Origin: Macrocybe gigantea
Taxonomy: Eukaryota > Basidiomycota > Agaricomycetes > Agaricales > Callistosporiaceae
Direction of reading: 5' to 3'
DNA length: 64,000 nucleotides
Assembly (NCBI GenBank): GCA_011319805.1
Contig: SJRY01000327.1
Span: 62,001-126,000, forward strand
The notes under the pieces were generated by a model, which was given only the letters and a program-made list of their open reading frames with translations, was not told where the DNA came from and ran no database searches. Numbering within the stretch: the first letter of the stretch is position 1; each line of letters starts with the position of its first letter. The translations under genes and the position numbers were made by a program. This document shows, piece by piece, positions 47,466 to 58,324 of the stretch.

Positions 47466-49556
47466 ATGCCTCCCAGGAAGGCCCCAGCGCCCGAGAAGAA
47501 AATTCTGCTTGGCAGACCAGGCAACAACCTCAAGATCGGCATTGTAGGTTTGTGCCGTCTTTCAGCTTCTTCTCGGCCTTTTCTTCTCAACATCTGTATC
47601 TTTTCCAAGGTCTCCCTAATGTTGGAAAATCATCCTTCTTTAACGTCCTTTCCGAAACAGGTGTGCTTGTCGATATGGGGACACGTCTCAAACGCTTGAT
47701 TTCTCATTTGTCATCTAGACCTCGGGAAAGCGGCTAATTTTCCCTATGCAACGATAAATCCGGAAGAAGCACGTATCCCTGTGCCCGATGCCCGGTTCGG
47801 CTGGCTATGCGAGACTTATAAGCCCGTCTCGCGTGTGCCCGCATTCCTTACTTGCATTGACATCGCCGGCCTTACCGCTGTGCGTCAATTTTACCACGAC
47901 ACACAACTAGATTTCTTATTATTTTTTTTTTTGTTTTGTTTTGTAGGGCGCTTCCACCGGTGCAGGCCTTGGAAACGCCTTCTTGTCCCATGTCAGAGCT
48001 GTAGATGGCATTTTCCAGGTTGTTCGAGCCTTCGATGATCCCGAGGTCACCCATGTTGAGGGTGATGTTGATCCCACCCGCGATATGGAAATCATTCAGA
48101 CGGAATTGAGATTGAAGGACATCGAATGGGTGGAGAAGACTATCGAAAATCTCAAGAAGAGTGGTCGGGCTCTTGGGAATACGAGTCTGGCTGACAAGGC
48201 CAAGAAAGAAGAGATCGCATGTCACTATACTCAATTGTTTATTCGTGATTTGACATCAATTCTTTACAGGCAATCGTTGAGAAAATTTTGAAGGTTCTTA
48301 CCATCGAGAATAAAGATATCAGAAAAGCGGACTGGAATAACAAAGAGGTAAGGCATAGAGACGCCGTTTTTTCTATAATGCGTTGTGCGCCGAAGTTGGC
48401 CTCTTGGCGTTTCGTTATTGAATGCAAAACTTATTGGTTGGTTCTTGTCAGATAATTGACGTCTTCCACCTGTCAATTTCATGATGAAGGTGGCGATCCG
48501 ACCCGATCGCAGCGGAGGTTTTTCACATACACCTCTCACTTTACTTTCAATGCTCCCGTCATGCTTATATCCGGATTACTGACGCAATGATTCTTCTCGG
48601 CAGGTAATTGCAAGCCTTCTGTTCAACAGCTTAATCCTTTCCGCGGTGATGAACAAGAACCTTTGTTCGATTAACCCAGCTCTTTGAGGCGGGAGTAACG
48701 CCCCACATTGCCTTTGAAAACACTTCTTGTCTGATTCAATGCTTCTTTCGTGGTCATTTATTAGCCTGTCGGAGAGATCGCTGATTATCTGCCCTTTGCC
48801 AGGTCGAGGTCGTAAACGGTCTCCAGCTTTTGACTGCTAAGCCTGTGACATATCTCGTCAACTTGAGTGAGAAAGATTTTGTACGAAAAAAGAACAAATG
48901 GTGATGATTTATCGCCTTTTATGCTTTTCCATCACTCTGACATGATGTCAGGCTTTCCAAGATAAAGGCGTGGATCGATGCCAACAACCCAGGAGATCCC
49001 CTTATTCCTTTTTCGGTTGCCCTGGAAGAACGGCTAGCTCAAATGACGCCTGAGGAGAAGAAAGAAGAAGAAACAAAAATCGGCGCCTTCAGTGCTCTAG
49101 GAAAAATCACACAAGCAGGTTACAGTAGTCTTGATGTGCTGTATGCTCTCCCTCTAGTTGACATATCCTGACTCGTGTCTTTTTGTAGCTCATTCGATAT
49201 TTCACATGTGGGCCAGACGAAGTTCGAGCTTGGACCATTAGAAGGGGAACCAAAGCACCGCAGGCCGCCGGTGTCATACAGTTCGTGTCTTGCCGCCTAT
49301 TCACCTTTTCACGGGCTTCTCAATTATGGTCTCTGCAGTTCCGACTTTGAAAATAAATTTGTCTGTGGAGAAATCATGTCCTACGATGATTTGAAGGAAT
49401 ACGGTAGCGAGGCTGCTGTAAAAGCTGCTGGAAAGCTAAGACAGCAAGGCAAGCCATATGAGAGTAAGTTTTGTTCTTTATCGTGTTTTCTTTGTTGCTC
49501 ACTCATCGCTGCCAGTGGCAGATGGTGATATAGCTTACTGGAAAGCTGGTGCATGA
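47466..49556 (+). CDS. OLA1: Obg-like ATPase 1 (OLA1/YchF)
   Basis: A 393-residue P-loop ATPase linked to translation and stress responses. Exons 47466-47547, 47610-47660, 47719-47879, 47947-48216, 48270-48347, 48803-48900, 48952-49135, 49189-49280, 49339-49463 and 49516-49556 (394 codons). Motifs: Walker [33 protein letters not shown], the switch DIAGLT, then [20 protein letters not shown] and LVNLSEKDF. The TGS domain carries [20 protein letters not shown] and [18 protein letters not shown]. The intron 48217-48269 has a GC donor (ATC|GCATGT). Intron 48348-48802 is 455 nt, about eight times the usual length here. An ATG at 47331 in another frame is not used. Confidence 0.97.
48348..48802 (+). 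other. unusually long intron in OLA1
   Basis: A 455-nt intron joined on both sides to conserved OLA1 codons (DWNNKE and [10 protein letters not shown]). It contains box-C-like ATGATGA at 48481-48487 and GTGATGA at 48646-48652, each followed by a CTGA (48579-48582 and 48731-48734). No convincing terminal stem was found, so an intronic C/D snoRNA is only a possibility. Confidence 0.6.
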
Positions 49557-49630
49557 TATGAACCATATTCGTACAGAGAATAAATTTTAGTTGTATAGTA
49601 ATAGCAATTTGAGGGTAGGGACTTGCAGTG

Positions 49631-50484
49631 CTATCGATAGTCTCTGCGTCGATGATCCCAATGGCCCTGGTCAGAATATCTTCTCTCAGGTGTGCGAGAA
49701 CGGCTCCTGGGTCGATCATATCCATATCTACGACTTCCCCCTTCGTCTATGTCGATATAGGTTCGCAGAGGAGAGTAAGAACGTCGGCGAGGAGACCGCG
49801 ACCGCGACCAGGAACTTGACTGAGACCCAGAATTTGAAGAGCGTCTATGCCTGCGTCTGGACGGTTCGCGGTCAGAAACTCGGTCGTTTCGTGCATGAAA
49901 TTTTTCCATCTCGCGACGAATACGCCTTGCCTCTTTCGTAGCTCTTTTCTCTTCCTTCCGCATTCTTTTCTCTTCCTTCCGCTCTGCCTTCCTGCGTAAT
50001 TTCTTCTCGATCGACGGTTCAGAGAGTGCAGGACCACCCTGTGTGATAACATTTGGAAGTGCGGAAGTACCGTTCGTCGTGGGCGCCGTGCCACTCATTG
50101 GTACGGTTTTCTTCGTCTCAAAGCCTCTGACATGAACAGTCAAAGTTTAAGCCACGGAGAAAGACTAAGAAACAATGGCATACAGTGCTGCTGAAAGAGC
50201 TTCGGCCTCTAGTTCCTTGATTTTTCTGATTTCTTCATTCCGTTCGGATTCAACTCGTTTGGTTTCACGATTATACCAGTGTACGTCCTTGTTCTTCTGC
50301 CACCGCCCTGTTGGTGCGTTTATGCTATGACCGAGATAATGCTATGCGCACGTTAAGATGAGAAATAATGCCTTTCTAGAATGAAAATTTTACTGCGTAC
50401 TTCCCTATCCTTGTCCGCAGAAACATCAGACCACTTGAATTCCGCCTGGCCACCGCGAGTACCTCCACGAACGGGTTCGAACAT
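49631..50484 (-). CDS. MMTAG2-like protein (kinase phosphorylation domain, PF10159)
   Basis: A 245-residue homologue of multiple myeloma tumour-associated protein 2. Exons 50401-50484, 50184-50341 and 49631-50126 (246 codons). The N-terminus MFEPVRGGTRGGQAEFKW, then SDVSADKDREHYLGHSINAP and TGRWQKNKDVHWYNRE are the diagnostic domain. The next region, KKLRRKAERKEEKRMRKEEK, is a basic helix, and the C-terminus is Arg/Ser-rich with many SR and RS dipeptides and a YIDIDEGGSRRYGYDRPRSR segment, as in splicing-linked proteins. It converges on OLA1 (74 bp between stops) and is divergent from MED25 (82 bp between ATGs). Confidence 0.88.
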
Positions 50485-50566
50485 GATGGAGTGTGTCACG
50501 GTCACGATTGTGACAGGAGAGCATTATGATGATCACGCACTGCCTGCCTTCTCTGCTCTTAACGTC

Positions 50567-53250
50567 ATGACTTCGAATATTTCGACGACCGACTTTCTGG
50601 CGGTGGCGTTCGTCGTCGAATCTTCACTCGCTATCGCTGAAGAATGGCGCAGAATTTTTGTCGATTATGTCTCCCACATGCTGAAAAGGCTCGGAGACAC
50701 CAATCCTGGCTACGCAGTATGGTTCTTATCTAACACCCTCCGACATTACTCTGAAGGTCATCTTCTTAGACTTACATGGCCTTTGTGGTTTACGGTCCTG
50801 CCGATAACGCGCCATCTCCGCTGTTATGCAAGCGGTTTTTTGCTGACCATGCTCAAGTCATGGAGGAACTGCGAAGTGATCCCGCAAAGCTTGGTATAGG
50901 CCAGGCAAACGCGAATAGCCAAGTGGGATGGCAGCATTGGAAGGCTTCGTGGCTGCGATTGAGGTTTGTTTACCTCGGTCTCTGCCTGTCTGTCTTGAAC
51001 GATAAAAACTTGAATGCAGCTCTTTGATATCCTCCGTGACAGCACTCATCCTTTACGTTCTCATGTCAGTCACATTTTTCACATCGCCGCCTTTCCACCA
51101 GATGAGGCAATACACCCACAATGGAACGACTCCCCTCCGCTTGATTCGGTTACCTGGAACGGCTTGCCTTTGGAACTCAAAAAGGTTAGAGCGCCTTGAC
51201 TTCATTGGTACGACGCTCGATCTAACACATAAATGTAGAGGAACATACATCTAAGCACCATAAGTCTGCGTACAAATCTTTTGCAGTTCGCCCAGTTGCA
51301 CAGTGCAGTACGTGTCTCCTCATACCTTTATCTAATCACTGGCGAAAGATTCCTCACCGAATTCAGTTGACATCTGGGGCTCCGAAAGAACCATGGTTTC
51401 CGATCCGTCCCTTGCATTCTGTATTGCTAGCGGGATTCTCTGCGGCACCTGCTAAAGGTAGGAGGGGTGTGCCTGTCTTAGCGCTGTGGCACTGAAATGC
51501 ATTCAATGCCACTGAAGCTGTTAAACGCCCGGCAGAACCCCTAAACATCAACGACAAGACACCGGAATCTAAACGTCCCAAGCTTGTGCAACATGCTTCG
51601 CCGACACCGTCCGTGCCAATGAATCAGCTTAAACCCTCCCCGCCGACCGCCAACTCGTCCAATATGCAGCCCCCTATGCCACTACCCACGGCACAACAAT
51701 ATCAGGCGTTGCTGATAAATGCACGTACTCTCGAAGAACAGCTCAAGCGTATGCAAGCAGTGATAGAGACAAATCGCAAGGCTGGAGATCCTGGTATGGT
51801 AGAGCCTCTGAAAACCCAATTTGCGGAGAAGGTCATGCATCTCAGAAAAGTGAAATTTTATTTATCCAAAATATATGAACAGATGATCGCTCGACGTAAC
51901 GCATCGTCTTCCCAGAGCGGTACCGCTTCTACATCTGCGCTCTCTTCTATCTCTGGCGATAATCAGGCGACCGTGACGCGACCAATGGCCAATTTACAAC
52001 ACTCATCCTCTCATCCCGCGCGCCCACCCGTCAATCCCGCTGTGGCTGCACAAATGCACAAATTGATCGAGCAGCAGCAAAAGAATAGATCAACGTCGCA
52101 GGGCCATCCTATTCCAACAATGTTCCAGAATTCAAGTGCTGAGACGTCACCTGCGGCTCCCTCGCCGATCCGGCAACAGCCACCTCAACAAGCTGGTTTA
52201 TCATCACAAACAGGACAGGGCAGGCAAAAGGGTCCGATGGCGGTCGTTTGGACGGGATCCTTTGCGTGGAGCGGCCTTGATGCAAGCGGGAAGAAAGACA
52301 TGGGGGCTTATGTGGTTGCAAGCTGTAATAGCGCCGAGAACAGGTATAGAAATTGCTTAACTATCTGAATGCTCACTAATAGGCAATGCCTCGACTTAGT
52401 CGCGCAGACACATGGCCTCGGACGCTGACACTAGTGCCCACGAGAGAACCAGCGGCACCGAGGTCCGTTCTCCAACAGTGGCTCGGACGAACGAATCCTG
52501 TTATTTGCACGTTCCAAGCGCAGACCCAAGGGATTCCTGATCCTAAATCAAACGAGACAAATTTCATGAATTTCGTGCAGATGCTGCAGACCAAGAACAT
52601 TGTGAGTAGTCGCGGAAGAAGGTCTTCAGTCATCAGAGTTAATGCCCCTCTGATGGCAGTATGCTACAGCAGCCTGGACACGCCCCTCTGGTGATCAGGG
52701 CGCCAATGTTCTGATCATCGCACTAAGCACGGAGAAGCTTGTCGGTGCATTCTTCCCCTTAACAGGCGTTCCAGACTATCCAAAATCGACGCCTATGCCT
52801 GGGGCAGGGCTGGTTGCTCGGATGAATGCTATGACACCGGCACAGCGAGAGATGTTCATGGCACAACTGCAACGACAAAAGGAACGGGTACAACAAGCAG
52901 TGTTGAATGCAAGCGTAGCCGGCGGAGTCGGGCCAGGTCTGGCGAACACGAATAACAGCATGGCGATGGATAATGGCATGAATATGATTCCTAATCAGCA
53001 ACAGACGTCTGTCCTCGGGTCGCCATTTAATCCGGCCTCGCGTGTTCCGATGGTTGCCCAGAGCTCATATAGCCAGATAATGGCACCCGATATGATGAGT
53101 GGTATTGGGATGGGAGGCATGCTCGGTGGAGGCATGGTACGCGGAAATGGGGTTATGAGAGACACTGGTTCAGGGGTTGGTGGCGCGAATGTAAGTTATG
53201 AGATGCTGCAGTCGTTTATGCAGCGTGGCGCGGACAACACGTCTAGTTAA
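50567..53250 (+). CDS. MED25: Mediator subunit 25-like protein (VWA domain; one base missing)
   Basis: A Mediator subunit that contacts activators. Exons 50567-50716, 50770-50963, 51020-51184, 51239-51307, 51367-51457, 51518-52343, 52400-52601 and 52660-53250. The VWA-like domain includes FLAVAFVVESSLAIAEEW, YMAFVVYGPADNAPSPLLCK and GMAALEGFVAAIELFDIL. A Ser/Pro/Gln linker follows, then the second domain (WTGSFAWSGLDASGKKDMGA, WLGRTNPVICTFQAQ, LVGAFFPLTGVPDYPKS) and a Gln/Met-rich tail. In exon 2 the frame shifts in a GGG run at 50925-50927 (ANANSQV then GMAALEG); adding one G gives 763 codons. Without it the VWA domain is truncated. It shares an 82-bp promoter region with the MMTAG2-like gene. 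Confidence 0.9.
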
Positions 53251-53359
53251 CACTGCTGTGACTGGTCTCTTGACCCCAGGAGAAAATGTATTAAGATCCA
53301 CGTCCTATTCATTCTAGAGGTTTTTCTGTGGAAAATGGCAGTCCTTTTACCAGAATATC

Positions 53360-53434
53360 AAGTTATTGAAAAATCTATTCACCATATATAGCAGGTGACC
53401 TGCTATGTATGGTGAATAGATTTTTCAATAGCTT
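53360..53434. repeat. 75-bp near-perfect foldback element with 4-bp flanking repeats
   Basis: Two 37-nt arms (53360-53396 and 53398-53434) are inverted copies with two mismatches around a single-base centre at 53397. The flanks are TATC on both sides (53356-53359 and 53435-53438), as a target-site duplication would be. This fits a miniature inverted-repeat or foldback transposon remnant; a transcription-terminator-like hairpin for the upstream MED25 gene is an alternative. Confidence 0.8.
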
Positions 53435-53632
53435 TATCATATGGTGAAATATTTGCTTTTTCCATTGATAGAACTCTGGAGTAAATAGGATGTGGATCTT
53501 AAAAGCTTTTTCCCATGGTTATACCTTCCAGCCGTAGTCATATGTATTACATAACAAGTTGACGTCACGCGACGTCCTCGGTTGTTCGCGGTGTTGCAAA
53601 ACATATACAAATACCACGCCTTGTTCTCCTCC

Positions 53633-56600
53633 ATGACCAGCCCGACCACCTCCGCGTCTGGCTTGCTCTCCGGAGTCCTTAACTTCGTTTCTCGCGAATT
53701 CGAGGTCTTCGTCGCGAGTGCAACAGGGAACGCTCAATTCAATACTCTCCAACCCGAGTCGCCTCAACTCGAGTCGCGTAATTATCAGAAAACGAAGACA
53801 GTCGTCCCCACCAACGTCCGTCGCGTCCCTTCCAAACAGAAGCGAGATTTGCATCGCAGAAAGCGCGCAGAACGTCGTCCTTTATTTGCAGAGCATTCTC
53901 AAGGTACTCCAACCTTCGGCCCTGCATAGCATCCGGTTCTCAACCACCCGTCTCAGAGGAATCTATTTTTCAATCATCAGATGATGAAGTAGAGATTGTC
54001 CGCGCACCGGGCGATCGAGACAACCTGTCTCAGATCGAGGTACGTTCCGACCCACCTCACAGTTAGTCCATAATCGGAGCATCTCCCCTAGGGCGACCAG
54101 CCTTCTTGCTCTGTGTCTCGCCAAAGAAAAGTGCCTTCAAGAGAGTGTTATTCTCCGCAGAATTCTTTAGGCCCCAGCGGTAATGATCAGCCTGCCTGCG
54201 GTTCTCAGAAGCTGCTAAAGTTTTCGTCCTTCAGAACCGCAAAAATCTTCCTCTTCACAGCGGCGTTCAATTTCTACTACTGCGTCCCGCCATCACAAGT
54301 CTGTCAACATGCCAGGATCATTTTTCCCTCGTTCACCCTCCATTATGCCGCACTCGCCCTCCCCACCTACCTCATTCTCCACCATCACCACTACCAATGA
54401 AAGACATGTTCACTTCAACGGAAATGGCGAAACCCGAGTTCAGCTTCCATCCTCCCCAGTGAATGCGTCTGAAGCTCTTTCTGAACGGCCCCATTCTGCT
54501 CATACGGAATCATCCGTGAAAGCTGCTGTGGAACGGTTCCGGCTAGGCGAAGATGATGCCGACCCTTCCATACTCCTTCCAAGTCCGAACAATTCTCCCT
54601 ATCGGATGTCGCACGTCAGAGATAGGCGTAATCGTGAGCGTATTCGTGATCATTCTCCGTCTCCAAGCGGAATTTCCTGGAAAGTGGATGATGAATTGGG
54701 AAGGAGTAAGGAAAATGCCATCGTCATAGATGATGAAGATCAGCGAATCAAGGAGGAAGACGCGTCCAGTGATCTACGCGTTCGCGGTATAGAGCAAGAA
54801 TTGGCTGCGGCTCGGGAGCAGCAACAGAGGAACGAGAAAAGGCGGGAGCTGCAGAGGGAGCAGGCCAATTCCGATGTGAGTGTTTTGCGCCACGAAGAGG
54901 AAGCAGAGCAGGAAAGAGCCAAGGATAAGGAACGCATAAGGGTCTTGGAGGAAGAGATCGCCAGACTCAGGGAGGAGGTTCGTATTGTGCGCATTTCCTT
55001 TGGCCCATAGATTTTTCATCCATTGTCAGCTATCGAAGCGTCCCATCGTCTCATTGCCGTCGTTAATGCTTCCTCCACCCCCGCCGCCACCGCCACCGCT
55101 TCCTCGCACCTTGATATCGCTATCTTTAGGTTCCCAAAATAGCTCTTCAACACTCTTTGCCTCTGCTCGCCTTGCTCTCAAACATGCACCCCCACCAGTC
55201 GAAGCACCAATCAACCCCCCCCACCCGTCCAAGCATCAAGGACTGCCAACTGTGGGCATACCTCCAGACAAGATGGCAGCCTTTTTGAATGAAATGAAGA
55301 CGGTCCGACTGAGAAAAGTTGGTAAGGACCTCTCTATGACCCGAAGTGAGGCGGCACGGAGAGGCGAACCGAGCTTGTCGATCGTGGGCCCGCCGGCTTT
55401 GACTGACAACGCCTATTCGTCGTTGACCAATTCGACAGGTGTTGGTGGAAAAAGGAAGCGGTCCTTCAACAACATAGCGTTCTTCGATTACCAAAATGAC
55501 CTCCGTATGCTTCCTTCTGTGATACTCATGTGCGTCGAACTCACACGATGTATACTAGATGTGGCCATCAGACGACGTTCATTACCGCTGTCTGATTCCA
55601 GTCTGATGTCCAGTACGAATACGTCAACGTCGTCAGCTGCGGGTTCTTCATCCTCTTTCACGTCGTTATCTCAATTGTTTCCTCCATCTTCGAACTTCGA
55701 ACCAGCGATCCACAATGCGAAACCATTGTTACCAGAATCCATTGGCACCCCATCCCTCTGCTCCGACAACGATAACGAACGCGAGATTCCTGAAATGGAT
55801 GATAACTTGCCATCTACTCCCCCTGTTGTCCCTCCGTTCCGAAATGTGTTCAGGTTCCGAGGCACTGGCATTCCTGTGGAAACCCCAAAGGACGTTCAAT
55901 CGGCTGTTCAAGATTGTCTTGACGGGAAAGCAGCATCACCGCTTGAGGAACATAGTGAAGCTATAACAGACAAGTCCGATGACATTGAACATGCCGTGAA
56001 TGAAAAGGACCCAACTAACGATGTAGTGAAGCTGATGAAAAAGGGCGTTCGGTCGCCATCACGGGAAAATAGCGCTGGCGAAACAGATCCATTCAAGAAA
56101 CGTCTTCCTACATCCCCATTACCCCTGGAACGCCCGGTAAGGAAGCCTCGGCGACCCATGCGTCGTCCTCCTACTCCACACACAAAACTTTTCAAACACT
56201 TTCTCGCGGAGGGTGGCAAACGAGGTTTATCTGATGAAGACGATGACGATCCGCTGTCCCTCAAGTCTTCATCTGCGGGCGCGACCAGGCTGGACCTTTC
56301 ACCTTCGCCAGCTGGAAATATGGGTGATGATTATTCGTTGCGACCAGCGTACGGTTCCAAGACCGGGCAGTCTACACACCGTACAAAACTCGATGTAACA
56401 GCCCGTGTCAATAAAGAGGATCTCAACACGAGGCAAACAACCCTCGACGTAGAACTCAAGGAGGCCACGGATGCACAGCTTGTCCGCGACTATAACGAGG
56501 ACGAGAGCGAATTTTTCTCCGGCACCGGTAGCCGGAATCATAGGCTGGGATTCCTCGCGCACGGGGGCGCGGGCGGAGCCCCTGTCTTCATGGGAGTTGG

Positions 56601-56655
56601 TTACATGCAGGGCGTAGAGCGAGAAGAACAGCAAAGCTATGATCTCGAGTCATGA
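53633..56655 (+). CDS. large proline-rich coiled-coil protein with WH2-like motif
   Basis: A 918-residue low-complexity protein that I do not recognise. Six exons: 53633-53903, 53957-54039, 54092-54179, 54235-54977, 55030-55504 and 55559-56655 (919 codons). It starts MTSPTTSASGLLSGVLNFVS; residues 300-390 are a strongly charged coiled coil (RRELQREQANSD, RIRVLEEEIARLREE). This is followed by nine prolines and a WH2-like helix plus basic motif, KMAAFLNEMKTVRLRKV, in the pattern of actin-monomer-binding verprolin/WASP proteins. The rest is Ser/Pro-rich with an acidic patch (DEDDDDP). Together polyproline and a WH2-like LRKV suggest an actin or membrane-cortex scaffold, but this is inference. 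Confidence 0.75.
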
Positions 56656-56956
56656 CTCACAATACCGAGAGGAGAGAGAGGTGTATGCTTTTTCCTTGCA
56701 CCCTTTTATACCAGACAGTTTCTTAACCTGCGTTTCACCCTAATCTATTTCTATCTATGCATACCATGTACATCGGAGTCGCCAAGGACCCTCCACATCT
56801 TTGTAGTCATGTACAGTGCCTTCATCACCGAAGTTGTTGTTTCATGCACAACCCCATCAAGGCATCGTTGGCATAGGAAATTGTCACTGACTAAGGATCT
56901 CTTACAGTATTCTTCTAATCGCGGTACCAGTTGGCCGTGTGACAAGGACAAGGGGA

Positions 56957-56964
56957 TATAAGTA
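56957..56964 (+). promoter_or_regulatory. candidate TATA box
   Basis: The octamer TATAAGTA lies 57 bp upstream of the ATG at 57014, between the end of the WH2-like gene and the DUF7729-like gene. Position fits a core promoter, but no transcript start is known. Confidence 0.45.
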
Positions 56965-57013
56965 TAACATGCGCTCGACGCACTCAAGTTAACCCAACCC
57001 AACAACTCCCACC

Positions 57014-57990
57014 ATGTTTCTCGCCGTCCTTCCAGTTTCTCTGTCACTCGTTGCCTACGTCTCTGCGTGTGTCGTTTTCTTTGTCCCAAAGAATCTAGTC
57101 TAGTCTGAAACCCTGACCTAGTCAGAGCTTGTCATCCCAGTGCACCAGCACTTTGACAAGCATTGCGAGCAATGCGGATGTCGCCGCTTGTCTGACACCC
57201 AATCCTCTACTATCTTTGTTCTTGGGCGGAAGCAACACGTCGGTCATCGGTCCTGTCAACAATTGGTTGACGAGCGTCTGTGCATCCCAGTCCTGTGGCA
57301 ACGATACACTAGCGGCGATCGTTAAAAATGCCACAACTGGCTGTGCCACCGAGCTGGGTGCTTTGGGCTATAACTCCAACACCAGCAACGACCAAGTTGC
57401 CACCGCCGTTCAACACTACTATCCGATGGTGAGGAAAATCGCCTGCCTCAAAGAGTAATTTTTACTTGCTGCAGCCGGGCGCTCTTCTTGCTGATGACGT
57501 TTCCTTTCTTTTTAGTACCAGCGACAACGGCGGAACCAACTGCTTTACGCAGACCTTGACCAACTACGAGAAGGTGCTAGGCACCCTGAGCATCGACAAC
57601 ATTATTTCTCTGTTCGCAAACGGTCCACGCCAGGATACAAATGTGCCTGCTAATTTGTCGTGTACTGACTGCATCAAAGCGGCATATAATATCGGCAAAC
57701 AGGACGCTCCAGAGTTGTTCTCGACTAGCGGCACCCAGGAGACCCTTCAAACCCAATGCGGTGCTTCATTCACTGGTATGCACTTCCTGTGGCTTGAACA
57801 GTCGATGAGCATTGAGTCACCGACTCGTTCCGTAGATGGCAATAATCCTTCTGAAATTTTCCAGAGTGCGGCATCCAACAAAGAAGTAAAGGGATCCTCG
57901 GGTTCCTTGTCACTGGTCGGAAGGTTAAGCGGGCTCTGGAGCATGGCGTCTCTGCTATCTCTATTTGGTGCCGTGGTGTGCTTGATCTAG
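57014..57990 (+). CDS. GPI-anchored secreted protein, DUF7729-like
   Basis: A 264-residue predicted surface protein. Exons 57014-57066, 57128-57454, 57516-57775 and 57836-57990 (265 codons). A signal peptide (MFLAVLPVSLSLVAYVSA) leads to a Cys-patterned domain: LSSQCTSTLTSI, AACLTPNPLLSLFLGGSN, NNWLTSVCASQSCGND, NCFTQTLTNYEKVLG and LSCTDCIKAAYNIG. Many N-glycosylation sites are present. The hydrophobic C-terminus (LWSMASLLSLFGAVVCLI) after a Ser/Gly stretch suggests GPI attachment. The pattern matches basidiomycete secreted DUF7729 proteins. The role is unknown, probably cell-surface. The second-exon acceptor (AGAG|CTTG) was chosen to keep the frame. Confidence 0.82.
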
Positions 57991-58324
57991 CGGACGTCTA
58001 CCTATACCAATGACGATGTGGACTCCTTCGTACACAGGATCCTAAGGACTTTACTAGTGGACCTCGCATAGTCGGTCATAAGATATGTAATTGCATAGCG
58101 TTGTTGATACGCCAACGAATAAAAACATGGTGTGAAAGATGGAGCACAGCGTCGTTAAGAATAAATAATAGGAAGGAAAACAGTCCAAACTAACGAAAGA
58201 GTTGCTACACATCCACAGGAAATTGGCGTACGATACCCGATGATTGCCAGAACACAAAACATGAAAGAAGAATCCACGAAGTGGTAATCGACGTGTATAC
58301 AGAAGGTATAGGGTACAGCTACCC
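57991..58324. other. convergent 3' region
   Basis: Between the GPI protein gene (plus) and the four-TM gene (minus). AT-rich, with no supported gene, so it should hold two 3' UTRs. Confidence 0.5.

Noticed and set aside
57747..57840. Open frame through the last intron of the DUF7729-like gene
   Set aside because: The intron length is a multiple of three, so it stays open, but donor GTATGC and acceptor CGTAG and the family pattern favour splicing.
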